Assembly: GCF_000614975.1 (NCBI RefSeq)
Contig: NZ_BALM01000007.1
Location: forward strand, 62,001 to 126,000
Direction: 5' to 3'
Length of the DNA stretch: 64,000 bases
Origin: Shewanella marina JCM 15074
Lineage (GTDB): Bacteria; Pseudomonadota; Gammaproteobacteria; Enterobacterales; Shewanellaceae
In this document: one piece after another, positions 9,117 through 18,087 of the stretch
Layout: the number at the start of each line of letters is the position of its first letter
Position numbering within the stretch: the first letter of the stretch is position 1
Translations under genes and position numbers: made by a program
The notes under the pieces: generated by a model
Database searches by the model: none
The model's input: only the letters and a program-made list of their open reading frames with translations
What the model was told of the DNA's origin: nothing

Positions 9117-9576
9117 TCCTTAAATTAAATTACACCTTTGTTTGGTGTTTAAGTTTCAACAATAAAAATCCTTAGCAAAATTGCATAAGATGACTTTAGT
9201 TTTATTTGAGATTACTCAGCATTGATCAAATAATCAAGCAGTTATGCAATAATTATGTTAACTATGTAACATAAAACACAATGCATATCTTATTATCATA
9301 ACAAAATAACTATGACAAAAAGATGAACACTATATGTATTATTGTTAATTAAGATGGTGATATTTCAATGCGAAAAACGACTGATTTTGCGGTTTAGTTG
9401 GCTTGCGCTTTATCATCTGGGCAGATGATATTACTTTAAATCGAAAACTTAGTAGTATTTAAATCCATCAATCTGGCAAGTATATGCGAGTTTAAAAATC
9501 TGTCAATAGATATCTTTTTAGGCAATTTATCTCCCAATTGCCTGAAGCGGTTATTTTCATCAGTGACTGGATAAAT
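9117..9576. other. Gene-free AT-rich stretch
   Basis: About 460 bases with no supported gene. An ATG at 9369 opens a frame reading MRKTTDFAV and then stops at once; the start vaguely recalls small regulators such as Rrf2 proteins, but the downstream frames do not continue the similarity. It may be the relic of a lost gene. Confidence 0.4.
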
Positions 9577-10142
9577 TCAATTTAATTTAAAATGACGACG
9601 TAACATAGCTAATGCCATTTGATGGTCATCTTGCATAATGCAGTAGAGTAACTGTTGATGAGTTAAAGGTAGTATCTCTAACCAACGTTGGCATAACCAG
9701 CTGATATCTTTGAAATTACTAATGCTATATTGTTGTTTGTGGTGTGGGTAACGGCTAATGACACGCTGAAAGTTTGTAGCTATCGTATAGTCTTGTGCTG
9801 TTATTTTTTGACTTGGCCAATCGGGCAAGTTGCTTATGTTTGCATGCTTAAGACCATCGGCTTCAATATTGATCTTATTGATTGCAATACGACTCATGCC
9901 TTTGATGGTAATGGCGAGCAGCCATCATCGAGTTTATCAAAGTCCGTTATTTGAACCTGAGTCGCCACTTTACTGAGTTGATTGTTTACCGTTAATACCA
10001 TGGCAAATCCGAGCCTGCTTTGGCAAGCGTCAGTTACCATGCGTTGATACTTAGGTTCCATGATTCGTAGTTGTGCAAATCCATCTGGCAACAAACATAA
10101 GGCAAAGGCCATAATGCTAGCTTCATTGTTGGTTACCATCAA
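9577..10142 (-). pseudogene. LON-substrate-binding-domain protein, frameshifted
   Basis: Two overlapping frames together make one protein of about 188 residues resembling the N-terminal (substrate-binding) domain of Lon protease without the ATPase or peptidase. The upstream frame carries CLLPDGFAQLRIMEPKYQRMV and ITDFDKLDDG; the downstream frame carries LLAITIKGMSRIAI and NLPDWPSQ. One base is missing near 9920-9922, just after the codons for DDG: adding one base gives DDG-LLAITIKG without interruption. The function of these stand-alone domains is unknown. Disrupted as it stands, or a sequencing error. Confidence 0.85.
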
Positions 10143-10200
10143 AAATAAGATTGAGTATTTTGTTGTGTACTAATAACAATAGACTATAAAACCAATAAGA

Positions 10201-10842
10201 CTAATCAGGCTGTTGCAGTTGTTGTAATACTTGCAGTTTTCTTTCTTTACTGACACTAAGGTTGATTCTGGCGATTCTTAGCGCGTAAGAAAATTGATTG
10301 CGGCCAACAATATTAACGATTTGCTCGACAAAGTTGGCATCTAGGCTCCAAGTTTTACTGTAGTGTAAAATAGCTTGTTGAACAGAGCGATAATGGACAT
10401 CATCAAATTCAAAACCGTTAAGAAAACCATTATCGTCAAAGGGGATACCTGCAATTACGATAGACCAACCGCGAGTATTAATGCGTTGTTTTGCGACTTG
10501 ATACATAAACCAAGCGCTTTTTTTAAACCCACCAAAGATTTTACAGTCATCTGCAAATTCTGTTTGTTGTAACTCTTCTTCGGTCCAGTTAATGCCAATG
10601 GCCAGATCTTTTTGATAGATTGTCATTAGTGCATCTTTTACTGCAAGTTGACAATCCCAGATCGATGTTGATGGGTGTTTCTTCGCGAGTTGTAAACATT
10701 CATTGCAACAAGGTACGGCGAGAGAGGGATGTGGGGTATAGGCTTGGGCTTGATAATCGAGCCATCGATTCGATGGCTCGGCACAAAACCAGCATTGGTG
10801 TCTATGTTCAAAAGGAACATCAATTACTGGATAGATAGTCAT
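10201..10842 (-). CDS. Conserved hypothetical protein with Cys pairs
   Basis: A 213-residue soluble protein. The N-terminus has CWFCAEP (near residue 18) and, about 28 residues on, CCNECL, which could bind one zinc ion. The remainder is helical, with FGGFKKSAWFMYQVAKQRIN and a C-terminal RNQFSYALRIARINLSVSKERK segment. I know of no function. It lies 10 bases downstream of the DUF2750 gene and is probably co-transcribed with it. Confidence 0.8.
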   Translation of the reverse strand: MTIYPVIDVPFEHRHQCWFCAEPSNRWLDYQAQAYTPHPSLAVPCCNECLQLAKKHPSTSIWDCQLAVKDALMTIYQKDLAIGINWTEEELQQTEFADDCKIFGGFKKSAWFMYQVAKQRINTRGWSIVIAGIPFDDNGFLNGFEFDDVHYRSVQQAILHYSKTWSLDANFVEQIVNIVGRNQFSYALRIARINLSVSKERKLQVLQQLQQPD

Positions 10843-10852
10843 CTTCTAAATA

Positions 10853-11212
10853 TTATAAAGTTTCAATATCAACAAGTTGCTTAGCTAAAACAATAGGATC
10901 GACTTCAAGGCATGGTTGCTCTTCTTGCCAATCTAGGCCAACAAGTACACCATCTTCATTTAGGTCTTCAACCCAATATTCAAGAAAGTCTTCTAGTGCG
11001 ATTTCAACAGCCTGATAACCTTGCCATTCTTCAGTACAATGGCTAAGTGCTAGAGCTTGATTTGACCAGATTGGCATCACGTCAGTGTTCTCAAACTCGC
11101 TTGAGTCACAAACTACCCAGCCTTCACCATCTTGATCTTGAAGACCCCAAACGCATTGATTTTGTTTAACGCTAGCAACGAATTGCTCAGGGATTTGAAC
11201 TTGTTCTGTCAT
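10853..11212 (-). CDS. DUF2750 domain protein
   Basis: A 119-residue acidic cytoplasmic protein. VWGLQDQDGEGWVVCDS, VMPIWSNQALALSHC, EWQGYQAVEIALEDFLEYWVEDL and a closing DGVLVGLDW follow the pattern of the DUF2750 family, whose role is unknown. The ATG follows AGAGACAAGCAA. It is probably the first gene of a short operon with the Cys-pair protein downstream. Confidence 0.8.
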   Translation of the reverse strand: MTEQVQIPEQFVASVKQNQCVWGLQDQDGEGWVVCDSSEFENTDVMPIWSNQALALSHCTEEWQGYQAVEIALEDFLEYWVEDLNEDGVLVGLDWQEEQPCLEVDPIVLAKQLVDIETL

Positions 11213-11396
11213 TTGCTTGTCTCTTTTATCAAAGTTATCTTTTTGCAGTATACGTCATGCCTTGAGTTCACTAAAGCAAACTTTGTAATTGTTATTGGAT
11301 AAAAGGATACAAATAGGTAGGATAAAGCCTCAATTTAAAGGATTATGATATTTCGGCTTATTTATTAGGCAATATTTGTGTTTATGGAGCTTTGTT

Positions 11397-12587
11397 GTGA
11401 AAAAGTTTTTTCCTTTTGCCTCACTTGTTTTATGCCATTCGCTTGTTAGCGCACCTGTATTTGCGGCAGATGATTTTAGTCAATGTGTTGCGCAACTAAA
11501 GAAACAGGCCGCTGCTGAAGGCTTAAAACCTGATACTGTAGCTGCACTTGATCAGGTTAAGTTAATTCATCGTGCAGTTAAGTTTGATCGTAAACAGCCT
11601 GAGTTTAGTACACCATTTAATGAGTATTACGGTAAGCGTGTTACTGATTGGCGAGTTCAAAAGGGGCGTCAGCTGCTAAATGAGTATCGTCCTTTATTAA
11701 CTAAATTAACTAAAGAATACGGCGTTCCTGCCCAGTATTTGGTGGCATTTTGGGGCTTAGAGACCAATTTTGGTAGTTATAAAGGAAAAATGCCAGTTTT
11801 AGACTCATTAGCAACCTTGGCATGTGATCATCGTCGTAGCCAATTTTTTACCACACAGTTAATGGAAGCACTAAAATTGAAGCAAGAGTTTCATTTTAGT
11901 GCGGATAAGATGGTGGGATCATGGGCTGGTGCAGTCGGTCATACCCAGTTTATGCCATCAACTTATATGGAATATGCTGTCGATGGTGATGGCGATGGCG
12001 TGATTGACCTTTGGGATAGTACTCCTGATGCATTGACGTCAGCGGCCAACTTTTTATCGAAGCTAGGTTGGAAGCGTGATGAACGTTGGGGCAGAGAAGT
12101 TAAGTTACCTGAAAACTTTGATTTCACCCATTTGGGGGCAAAACAGAAGTTACCATTAAAAGAGTGGGCTAAACTTGGTTTAACCCAAGCTAATGGTTGG
12201 CCACTTGCCACACCAGATATGGAAGCTGCACTTTACTTACCATTAGGACATGCAGGTCCTGCATTCTTAGCTTATGCTAACTTTGATGTGATTATGCGTT
12301 GGAATCGTTCCGTATTTTATGCCATTTCTGTGGGTGAATTAGCAAATCAAATTAATGGTGGCGGTAAAATTATTGCCAAAATGCCTGATATGCCGAGAGT
12401 GACACGGGATACCTATAAGTTGATGCAACAGAAGCTCGACTCACTGGGTTATAACGTGGGTAAACCAGACGGTATTTTAGGCGCAAAGTCTAAGGCGGGT
12501 ATACGTCAATTCCAAAAGAGTAAAGGTTTAGTTGCAGATGGTTTCCCTGATGTGGAAACCTTAAAAGCACTGGGTATTACAATTTAA
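11397..12587 (+). CDS. Lytic murein transglycosylase (MltB-like) with peptidoglycan-binding domain
   Basis: Periplasmic enzyme that cleaves the MurNAc-GlcNAc bond with formation of 1,6-anhydro ends. The GTG at 11397 is preferred over the in-frame TTG at 11376: GGAG sits about 7 bases before it and it gives a neat signal peptide ending VFA-AD. The SLT-type catalytic Glu lies in FWGLETNFGSY, followed by GAVGHTQFMPSTY and the Asp-rich DGDGDGVIDLWD typical of the MltB family. The C-terminus (LMQQKLDSLGYNVGKPDGILG...) is a PG_binding_1 module. There is no lipobox, so it is soluble. The FKBP gene follows after 17 bases, which suggests co-transcription. Confidence 0.93.
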   Translation: MKKFFPFASLVLCHSLVSAPVFAADDFSQCVAQLKKQAAAEGLKPDTVAALDQVKLIHRAVKFDRKQPEFSTPFNEYYGKRVTDWRVQKGRQLLNEYRPLLTKLTKEYGVPAQYLVAFWGLETNFGSYKGKMPVLDSLATLACDHRRSQFFTTQLMEALKLKQEFHFSADKMVGSWAGAVGHTQFMPSTYMEYAVDGDGDGVIDLWDSTPDALTSAANFLSKLGWKRDERWGREVKLPENFDFTHLGAKQKLPLKEWAKLGLTQANGWPLATPDMEAALYLPLGHAGPAFLAYANFDVIMRWNRSVFYAISVGELANQINGGGKIIAKMPDMPRVTRDTYKLMQQKLDSLGYNVGKPDGILGAKSKAGIRQFQKSKGLVADGFPDVETLKALGITI

Positions 12588-12604
12588 TAAAATAGGATAT
12601 AGCA

Positions 12605-13084
12605 ATGATTAAAGACGATATGGTAGTAATGTTTAATTACACCCTTAAAGATGAAAACGGTGATGTGATTGAAACAAACCAAGGCCATGATCCTATTGCT
12701 TATTTACACGGTCATGACAATATGATGCCTGGCGTGGAAGATGCGATTACAGGCAAAAATATTGGTGATAGTTTCACTGTGACACCTGCGCCAGAAACAA
12801 CTTATGGTGTACGAGTTGAAAATGCTGAGCAGCGTGTACCTACTAAACACCTTCAAGGTGCTAAAGTTTGGAAACCGGGTATGAGCGCTTTGGTTCATAC
12901 CGATCAAGGCCAGCGTCAAGTGACGGTTGTTAAAGTCGGTAAATTTATGGTGACAGTTGATACCAATCACCCACTTGCAGGTCGTGAATTGACTTTTGAT
13001 ATCAATATTGTTGATGCTCGCGAAGCAACCTCAGAAGAGATTGCACATGGTCATGCGCATGGCACGGGTGGCCATCATCACTAA
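12605..13084 (+). CDS. FKBP-type peptidyl-prolyl isomerase, SlyD-like
   Basis: Cytoplasmic prolyl isomerase/chaperone of 159 residues. It has the SlyD order: a split FKBP domain (VVMFNYTLKDENGDVIE, YLHGHDNMMPGVEDAITGK, NHPLAGRELTFDINIVDARE) with an insert-in-flap domain between, and a short His-rich tail (HGHAHGTGGHHH) that could bind nickel or other metals. The Cys residues of the E. coli SlyD tail are missing, so metal binding would rely on His alone. TAGGATATAGCA precedes the ATG. SlyD and its paralogue cannot be separated from sequence alone. Confidence 0.92.
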   Translation: MIKDDMVVMFNYTLKDENGDVIETNQGHDPIAYLHGHDNMMPGVEDAITGKNIGDSFTVTPAPETTYGVRVENAEQRVPTKHLQGAKVWKPGMSALVHTDQGQRQVTVVKVGKFMVTVDTNHPLAGRELTFDINIVDAREATSEEIAHGHAHGTGGHHH

Positions 13085-13112
13085 TTGTTAGTGCAGTAAT
13101 ACGATATTTTAT

Positions 13113-13133
13113 AAAGCCGGTTTAACCGGCTTT
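13113..13133 (+). terminator. Hairpin after the FKBP gene
   Basis: AAAGCCGG-TTTAA-CCGGCTTT perfect hairpin followed by the weak T-rich AATTTTA. Probably a terminator. Confidence 0.75.
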
Positions 13134-13160
13134 AATTTTATAATAGTTTGAAGATGTACT

Positions 13161-13382
13161 ATGAAGCTTGAATTTTCGCAAGGTAAGATTTTTATTACGC
13201 CATTTGAAGTACAGATTGTGATGAATCAATCTGGTCTCCGTTTATTTGCAATGATCGATGATCTTAAATTGCATGCTGAACAATGGCTGATTGTAGCAGA
13301 TGCAGGGGCTGTTCGGTGGCAAGTTAAACTTGATAATCTTGAACAATTTGAACTTCTATCTACAGAAATAGGGATTAATTAA
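13161..13382 (+). CDS. Small conserved hypothetical protein (DUF3389-like)
   Basis: A 73-residue protein starting MKLEFSQGKIFITPFEVQIV, made mainly of beta-strand patterns and ending RWQVKLDNLEQFELLS. The pattern fits my memory of DUF3389, a small family in Shewanella and Vibrio, but I am not certain. It ends two bases before the carboxylesterase start, so the two are very likely co-transcribed. Function unknown. Confidence 0.7.
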   Translation: MKLEFSQGKIFITPFEVQIVMNQSGLRLFAMIDDLKLHAEQWLIVADAGAVRWQVKLDNLEQFELLSTEIGIN

Positions 13383-13384
13383 AT

Positions 13385-14055
13385 ATGAATTTTTCACAAG
13401 CTGCGATCACAGTTGAGCCGCCCTTAACACCCAAATACTGTGTGATTTGGTTACATGGTCTCGGTGATTCTGGTCAAGGTTTTGCGCCCATTTTACCTGA
13501 ATTTAAATTAGGCCAATCGCATCATATTCGTTTTGTTTTTCCAACTGCTCCAACGATTCCTGTGACATTAAATGCGGGCTATATCATGCCCGTTGGTACG
13601 ATATCAAGAGCCCAGATCTACACGAACGAGCGGATATGAGTGGTGTTTTAGCTTCTGAACAGCTAATCCATCAATTGATTGCTGAACAAATTGAGCAAGG
13701 TATTCCATCGTCACGGATCATCTTAGCTGGATTCAGCCAAGGTGGCGTTATGAGTTTATTTACCGGATTACGTTATCCTCAATCATTAGCGGGTATTTTA
13801 GCTATGTCATGTTATTTACCGTCTGCATCGAGCCTTCCGTCAGAGTTAAGTGCTGCGAATAAGACCACGTCGATTATGCAAATGCACGGTACTCAAGATG
13901 ACGTTGTGCCTATCTCTGCGGGTGAAGATGCACATCGATTACTGATTGAGGCTGGATATAATAGTCAATGGCAAGCTTATCCTATGGCACATTCGGTATG
14001 TCTTGAACAAATTCAAGCTATTAGTCAGTGGATCCAAGCTAACTGTCGAGCATGA
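13385..14055 (+). pseudogene. Carboxylesterase / acyl-protein thioesterase-like, frameshifted
   Basis: Alpha/beta hydrolase of the carboxylesterase 2 family, about 223 residues once repaired. The first frame carries the oxyanion-region motif WLHGLGDSGQGF; the second carries the nucleophile elbow GFSQGG, the acid in HGTQDDVVP and the His in MAHSVC, so the catalytic triad would be complete. One base is missing within 13589-13593: ATG CCC GT-TGG TAC GAT must gain one base to give the family's MP-x-WYDIK. The downstream ATG at 13636 lies inside the gene. Disrupted as given, or a sequencing error. Confidence 0.88.
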
Positions 14056-14322
14056 TATTGGATATATCTTGAGCGACTTGAACTTGCTACGTACTTTTGA
14101 CATAGCAATGACATGTTGCTTGGATATCTAGTTAGATGGATTAGTTTTATTTAATTCCTTTTTATTTCTGAAAAACGTTTCACCATCAGTTACATGTAAT
14201 GTATTTTTGGGTGCAAAAAGTTATTTGTAGGTTGTCTGATAAGTTAAAAAATAGTGCTAAAACTGGATCTCAACGAACCATGCTGTTAAAGTGTCGCCCC
14301 TCACGCCCAAAGTGAGTTAAAT

Positions 14323-15843
14323 ATGTTTAAAAAAGCGTCACATTTATCAGATAATCTTGTTGCCTTGCTTACCATCAGTTTCATCTGTCTATTCCTCCTC
14401 GCCGCCGTTGTTGATCTACAAGATTTTACCTTGGCAATTAAATCAATGTTTACCGCATCAGCCGATCTTTTTGGTTACTGGTGGCAATGGTTAATGTTGA
14501 TTAACTTTATTATCGCAATCAGTATTGCAGTCTCACCAATGGGGCGATTAAAGCTTGGCAAACTAGCCAAACCGAATATTAAAACCTTTAATTGGCTAGC
14601 AATGATCATGTGTACCTTGCTGGCTGGCGGCGGTGTTTTTTGGTCTGCAGCAGAGCCTGTTTATCATTTTATTACGCCGTCCCCAAGTTATAGCGGCATT
14701 GCTGCAGGAACTACAGAAGCGATTGTTCCTGCATTAAGTCAGAGCTTTTTCCATTGGGGATTTTTAGCTTGGGCTGTATTAGGCACATTGACGACGATTG
14801 TGTTAATGCATGCGCATCACCATCATGGCATTAAATTAAGACCAAGAGCGTTATTGTTTCCGTTATTAGGTAAACGACTTGAAAACCATTGGTTAGGCGC
14901 TGTTATTGATGCTTGCTCAATTATTGCCGTTGCTGCAGGCACTATTGGCCCCATCGGATTTTTAGCATCGCAGCTTGGTTTTAGCCTAGAGATGTTGCTT
15001 GGTTTGGAAAACAATATGAGCAGTCAATTGTTAATCTTAGCCGCAGTGGTAGCTATATATTCAATATCAGCTTTTACTGGTATGGATAAAGGCTTGCAAT
15101 GGTTAAGTCAGGCAAATGTGATTGGCGCTTTATTGTTGTTGGCTGCCATTCTTGTTCTAGGACCAACACAGTTTGTTATTAAAGAGTTTGGTCAAGCTTT
15201 TGTCAGCTACTTGACTCACTTTTCTGATATGAGTCTAACCAGCCAGAATTATAAGTGGAATACTTGGTGGACTTGGTTCTTTTGGGGCTGGTTTATTGGC
15301 TTTGCACCTATGATGGCTATTTTTATTGCGCGAATTTCAGATGGACGCAGTATTCGTGAGCTTATTATCGCTGTTGCCATTGCAGCTCCTATCGTGACTA
15401 ACTTTTGGTTTTCAGTATTAGGTGGTACAGGCATATTTTTGGAGCTTCAAAATCCGGGCAGTATTTCCGAGCCATTAAATGCAGCGGGTCTACCAGCGGT
15501 ATTGATGGTGTCGGTACAGCAATTACCTTATAGCGCCATTTTGCTGCCTGCATTTTTATTACTCACCACCACCTTTGTTGCTACAACCGGGGATTCGATG
15601 GCTTATACCATTTCGATGGCGGTATCTGGCAGTAATGAACCAAGCCGTAAACAACGATTATTTTGGGCATTATCAATGGGAGCTGTTGCGGCAGCACTAT
15701 TGGTTTCGGGTGATGGTGGTTTAGGGGCATTGCAATCATTTATTGTGATTACTGCTGTTCCTGTATCGATACTCGTTGCTTTTAGTTTAGTGACAAGCTT
15801 ATTAACGATTAAGCAAATGCATGCTACTCATAAGCTCGCCTAG
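14323..15843 (+). CDS. BCCT family betaine/choline/carnitine transporter
   Basis: Inner membrane secondary transporter, 506 residues and about 12 membrane helices, energised by sodium or proton gradients. The signature WWTWFFWGWFIGFAPMMAIFIARISDGRSIRE near residues 310-340 includes the Trp-rich substrate box, and GGGVFWSAAEPVYHF lies in helix 3-4. Substrate is probably a quaternary ammonium osmolyte such as glycine betaine. It stands alone, with a terminator downstream; osmotic regulation is likely but not visible. Confidence 0.93.
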   Translation: MFKKASHLSDNLVALLTISFICLFLLAAVVDLQDFTLAIKSMFTASADLFGYWWQWLMLINFIIAISIAVSPMGRLKLGKLAKPNIKTFNWLAMIMCTLLAGGGVFWSAAEPVYHFITPSPSYSGIAAGTTEAIVPALSQSFFHWGFLAWAVLGTLTTIVLMHAHHHHGIKLRPRALLFPLLGKRLENHWLGAVIDACSIIAVAAGTIGPIGFLASQLGFSLEMLLGLENNMSSQLLILAAVVAIYSISAFTGMDKGLQWLSQANVIGALLLLAAILVLGPTQFVIKEFGQAFVSYLTHFSDMSLTSQNYKWNTWWTWFFWGWFIGFAPMMAIFIARISDGRSIRELIIAVAIAAPIVTNFWFSVLGGTGIFLELQNPGSISEPLNAAGLPAVLMVSVQQLPYSAILLPAFLLLTTTFVATTGDSMAYTISMAVSGSNEPSRKQRLFWALSMGAVAAALLVSGDGGLGALQSFIVITAVPVSILVAFSLVTSLLTIKQMHATHKLA

Positions 15844-15850
15844 CTATAAA

Positions 15851-15890
15851 ATTTTAGTCGGATAGGGCAAATCACTATCCGACTAAAAAT
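15851..15890 (+). terminator. Strong hairpin terminator of the BCCT gene
   Basis: ATTTTAGTCGGATAG and CTATCCGACTAAAAAT form a 15-bp stem with a 9-base loop. The flanking A/T runs let it act in either direction. Confidence 0.85.
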
Positions 15891-16182
15891 TAGCGATAAA
15901 TTTTTTAGATATTCAAACTTTATACTGTTCTTAAAATAAAATAATTGAAACCAATAAGTGCACTGATAATTTACTGTTTGTAAATGATAAATATTAACCT
16001 GTCAAAAATTACACATTAATCATCCTTACTCATTATCTTAATTTTAAAACAAGAGTGTAAATCAATGGTTGCATTGTTGGTGTAAATATTAATAATTGTG
16101 TCACATTTGTAGCGGAGTATGCTGCTTGAAATAACTTAGTGAGCATTTGTACTAAGTCAGTGATAACAATAAAAGGGAACAG

Positions 16183-17880
16183 ATGATGGCCAATAAATTA
16201 ATAAAGGCAGTACTTGCAACCTCTATTTTAGCAGCATTAGCTGGTTGTAATGATGATAATGATCCTGTAGTACCTCAATCATGTGCAGAAGATAATAACT
16301 GCGTAAAATTCTCTGTGTTACATACCAATGATAACCATGGTCGTTTTTGGCAAAATAAGAATGGCGAATACGGTATGGCTGCACGTAAAACCTTGGTTGA
16401 TCAATTACGCGCAGAAATAGAAGCTGACGGTGGCAGTAGCTTACTATTATCAGGTGGTGACATTAACACAGGCGTACCAGAATCAGATTTACAAGATGCG
16501 GTGCCAGATTTTATTGGTATGAATCTTATTGGTTATGATGCTATGGCCGTAGGTAACCATGAGTTTGATAATCCACTACATATCCTTGATATGCAGAGCA
16601 TGTTGACTGACTTCCCAATGCTTGCAGCAAATATCTATAAAGCAGACGGTACTCGATATTTTGCCCCATACAAAATCTTTGACGTTAATGGTTTACGTGT
16701 TGCGGTTGTTGGTATGACAACAGACGATACCGCTAAACTTGGTAATCCTGAATTCATTAGCGAGCTAACGTTTACTAAACCCGCTGAAGAAATGACTAAA
16801 GTTATCGCCGAAATTGAAGCCGCTGGTGGCGCTGATGTTATTTTTGCAACGACCCACATGGGCCATTATGCCGATGCCAAACATGGCAGCAACGCCCCCG
16901 GTGATGTAACGATGGCACTTGCTACAGAAGCTGGTAAGTTGCACGCTATCTTTGGTGGCCACTCTCAAAATGCTGTTTGTATGGAGCCTGGTACTGATAA
17001 CTATGCGGACTTTAACCCAGGCGATAGCTGTACTCCAGATCAGCAAAATGGCACTTACATTATGCAGGCAAAAGAGTGGGGCAAGTATGTTGGTCGCGCC
17101 AACTTTGAGCACTGGGGTGGCAAGCTACATTTGGTCGATTACTCACTTATTCCTGTTAACTTAAAAGTGAAAAATGAAGCAGGAGAGCGAGTATTTGTCG
17201 GTGACGAGATTGTAGAAAATCCTGATGTTTTAGCAAGTTTACGACCATACCAAGAGCAAGGCCAGCAACTACTAAATGAAGTGATTGCAACAACTGATGC
17301 AAAATTGGAAGGGGATCGTGCCGTTGTACGCTATCAACAAACCAATTTGGGCCATTTAATTGCGATGGCACAAAGTACAGGTGATGTTAAAACTGATTTT
17401 GCGGTAATGAATTCAGGTGGGGTAAGAGCGTCGATTGAAGCGGGTGAAATCAGTTACCGTGATGTGTTAACTGTGCAGCCTTTCGGTAATATGGTAACTC
17501 GCAATAGTATGACTGGCGCAGAGGTCAGTGATTACCTTGCAAATGTTGCGATTAAGACTCAAGGTTCAGGTGCTTATGCACAACTCGTTAATGTCACTAT
17601 GAATGTTGATTGCCAAGCGGGTACTGTTGATATTAGTGACATTAATGGTAAAGGTTTTGCAGCAGATGCAACTTATACCTTTACCGTACCAAGCTATAAC
17701 GCTGCCGGTGGTGATGATTACCCCGTGCTTGCTGATGCGATAGATACAGGTTTTGTGGATGCAGATGTGCTGTACCAGTTCTTTAAGGCTAAAGGCACTA
17801 TCGTGGCTGCTGATTATGCACCAACAGGAAGCGTTGTATATTTAAATTCAACGAGTCCAATGGGTTGTAGCGCTGAATAA
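16183..17880 (+). CDS. UshA-like 5'-nucleotidase/metallophosphatase lipoprotein (copy 1)
   Basis: Outer-membrane or periplasmic lipoprotein that probably releases phosphate from nucleotides. Lipobox LAALAGC is followed by a Calcineurin-like metallophosphatase domain with the metal ligands in HTNDNHGR, SGGDINTG, GNHEFD, TTHMGHY and GGHSQ. The C-terminal 5'-nucleotidase domain has VMNSGGVR and YRDVLTVQPFGN, which bind the nucleoside. ATG occurs at 16183 and 16186 after AAAGGGAACAG; the second gives better spacing. It is a paralogue of the next gene, with near-identical stretches such as YGMAARKTL and GDINTGVPESD. Tail after residue +2 (Asn) fits outer-membrane sorting. Confidence 0.92.
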   Translation: MMANKLIKAVLATSILAALAGCNDDNDPVVPQSCAEDNNCVKFSVLHTNDNHGRFWQNKNGEYGMAARKTLVDQLRAEIEADGGSSLLLSGGDINTGVPESDLQDAVPDFIGMNLIGYDAMAVGNHEFDNPLHILDMQSMLTDFPMLAANIYKADGTRYFAPYKIFDVNGLRVAVVGMTTDDTAKLGNPEFISELTFTKPAEEMTKVIAEIEAAGGADVIFATTHMGHYADAKHGSNAPGDVTMALATEAGKLHAIFGGHSQNAVCMEPGTDNYADFNPGDSCTPDQQNGTYIMQAKEWGKYVGRANFEHWGGKLHLVDYSLIPVNLKVKNEAGERVFVGDEIVENPDVLASLRPYQEQGQQLLNEVIATTDAKLEGDRAVVRYQQTNLGHLIAMAQSTGDVKTDFAVMNSGGVRASIEAGEISYRDVLTVQPFGNMVTRNSMTGAEVSDYLANVAIKTQGSGAYAQLVNVTMNVDCQAGTVDISDINGKGFAADATYTFTVPSYNAAGGDDYPVLADAIDTGFVDADVLYQFFKAKGTIVAADYAPTGSVVYLNSTSPMGCSAE

Positions 17881-17900
17881 CGATTAATTTACCTTGCTCC

Positions 17901-17930
17901 AAAACGCCAGCTTAATGCTGGCGTTTTTTA
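17901..17930 (+). terminator. Terminator between the two metallophosphatase genes
   Basis: AACGCCAGC-TTAAT-GCTGGCGTT perfect stem followed by six T. It implies that the second paralogue has its own promoter; TATTAT near 18020 could be its -10 box. Confidence 0.93.
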
Positions 17931-18087
17931 TTGTAAAGTTAAATTATAAGTTACTAATGTGTAACGTTATTCTTATCACACTTTAGATTGATGTAAACAT
18001 TTTGGTTAAATAATTTTGCTATTATCCTCGCCGTTGAGATCGTATCTGCGATTTTTAAATAATAATTATTAATACAGGGTTGATGTA

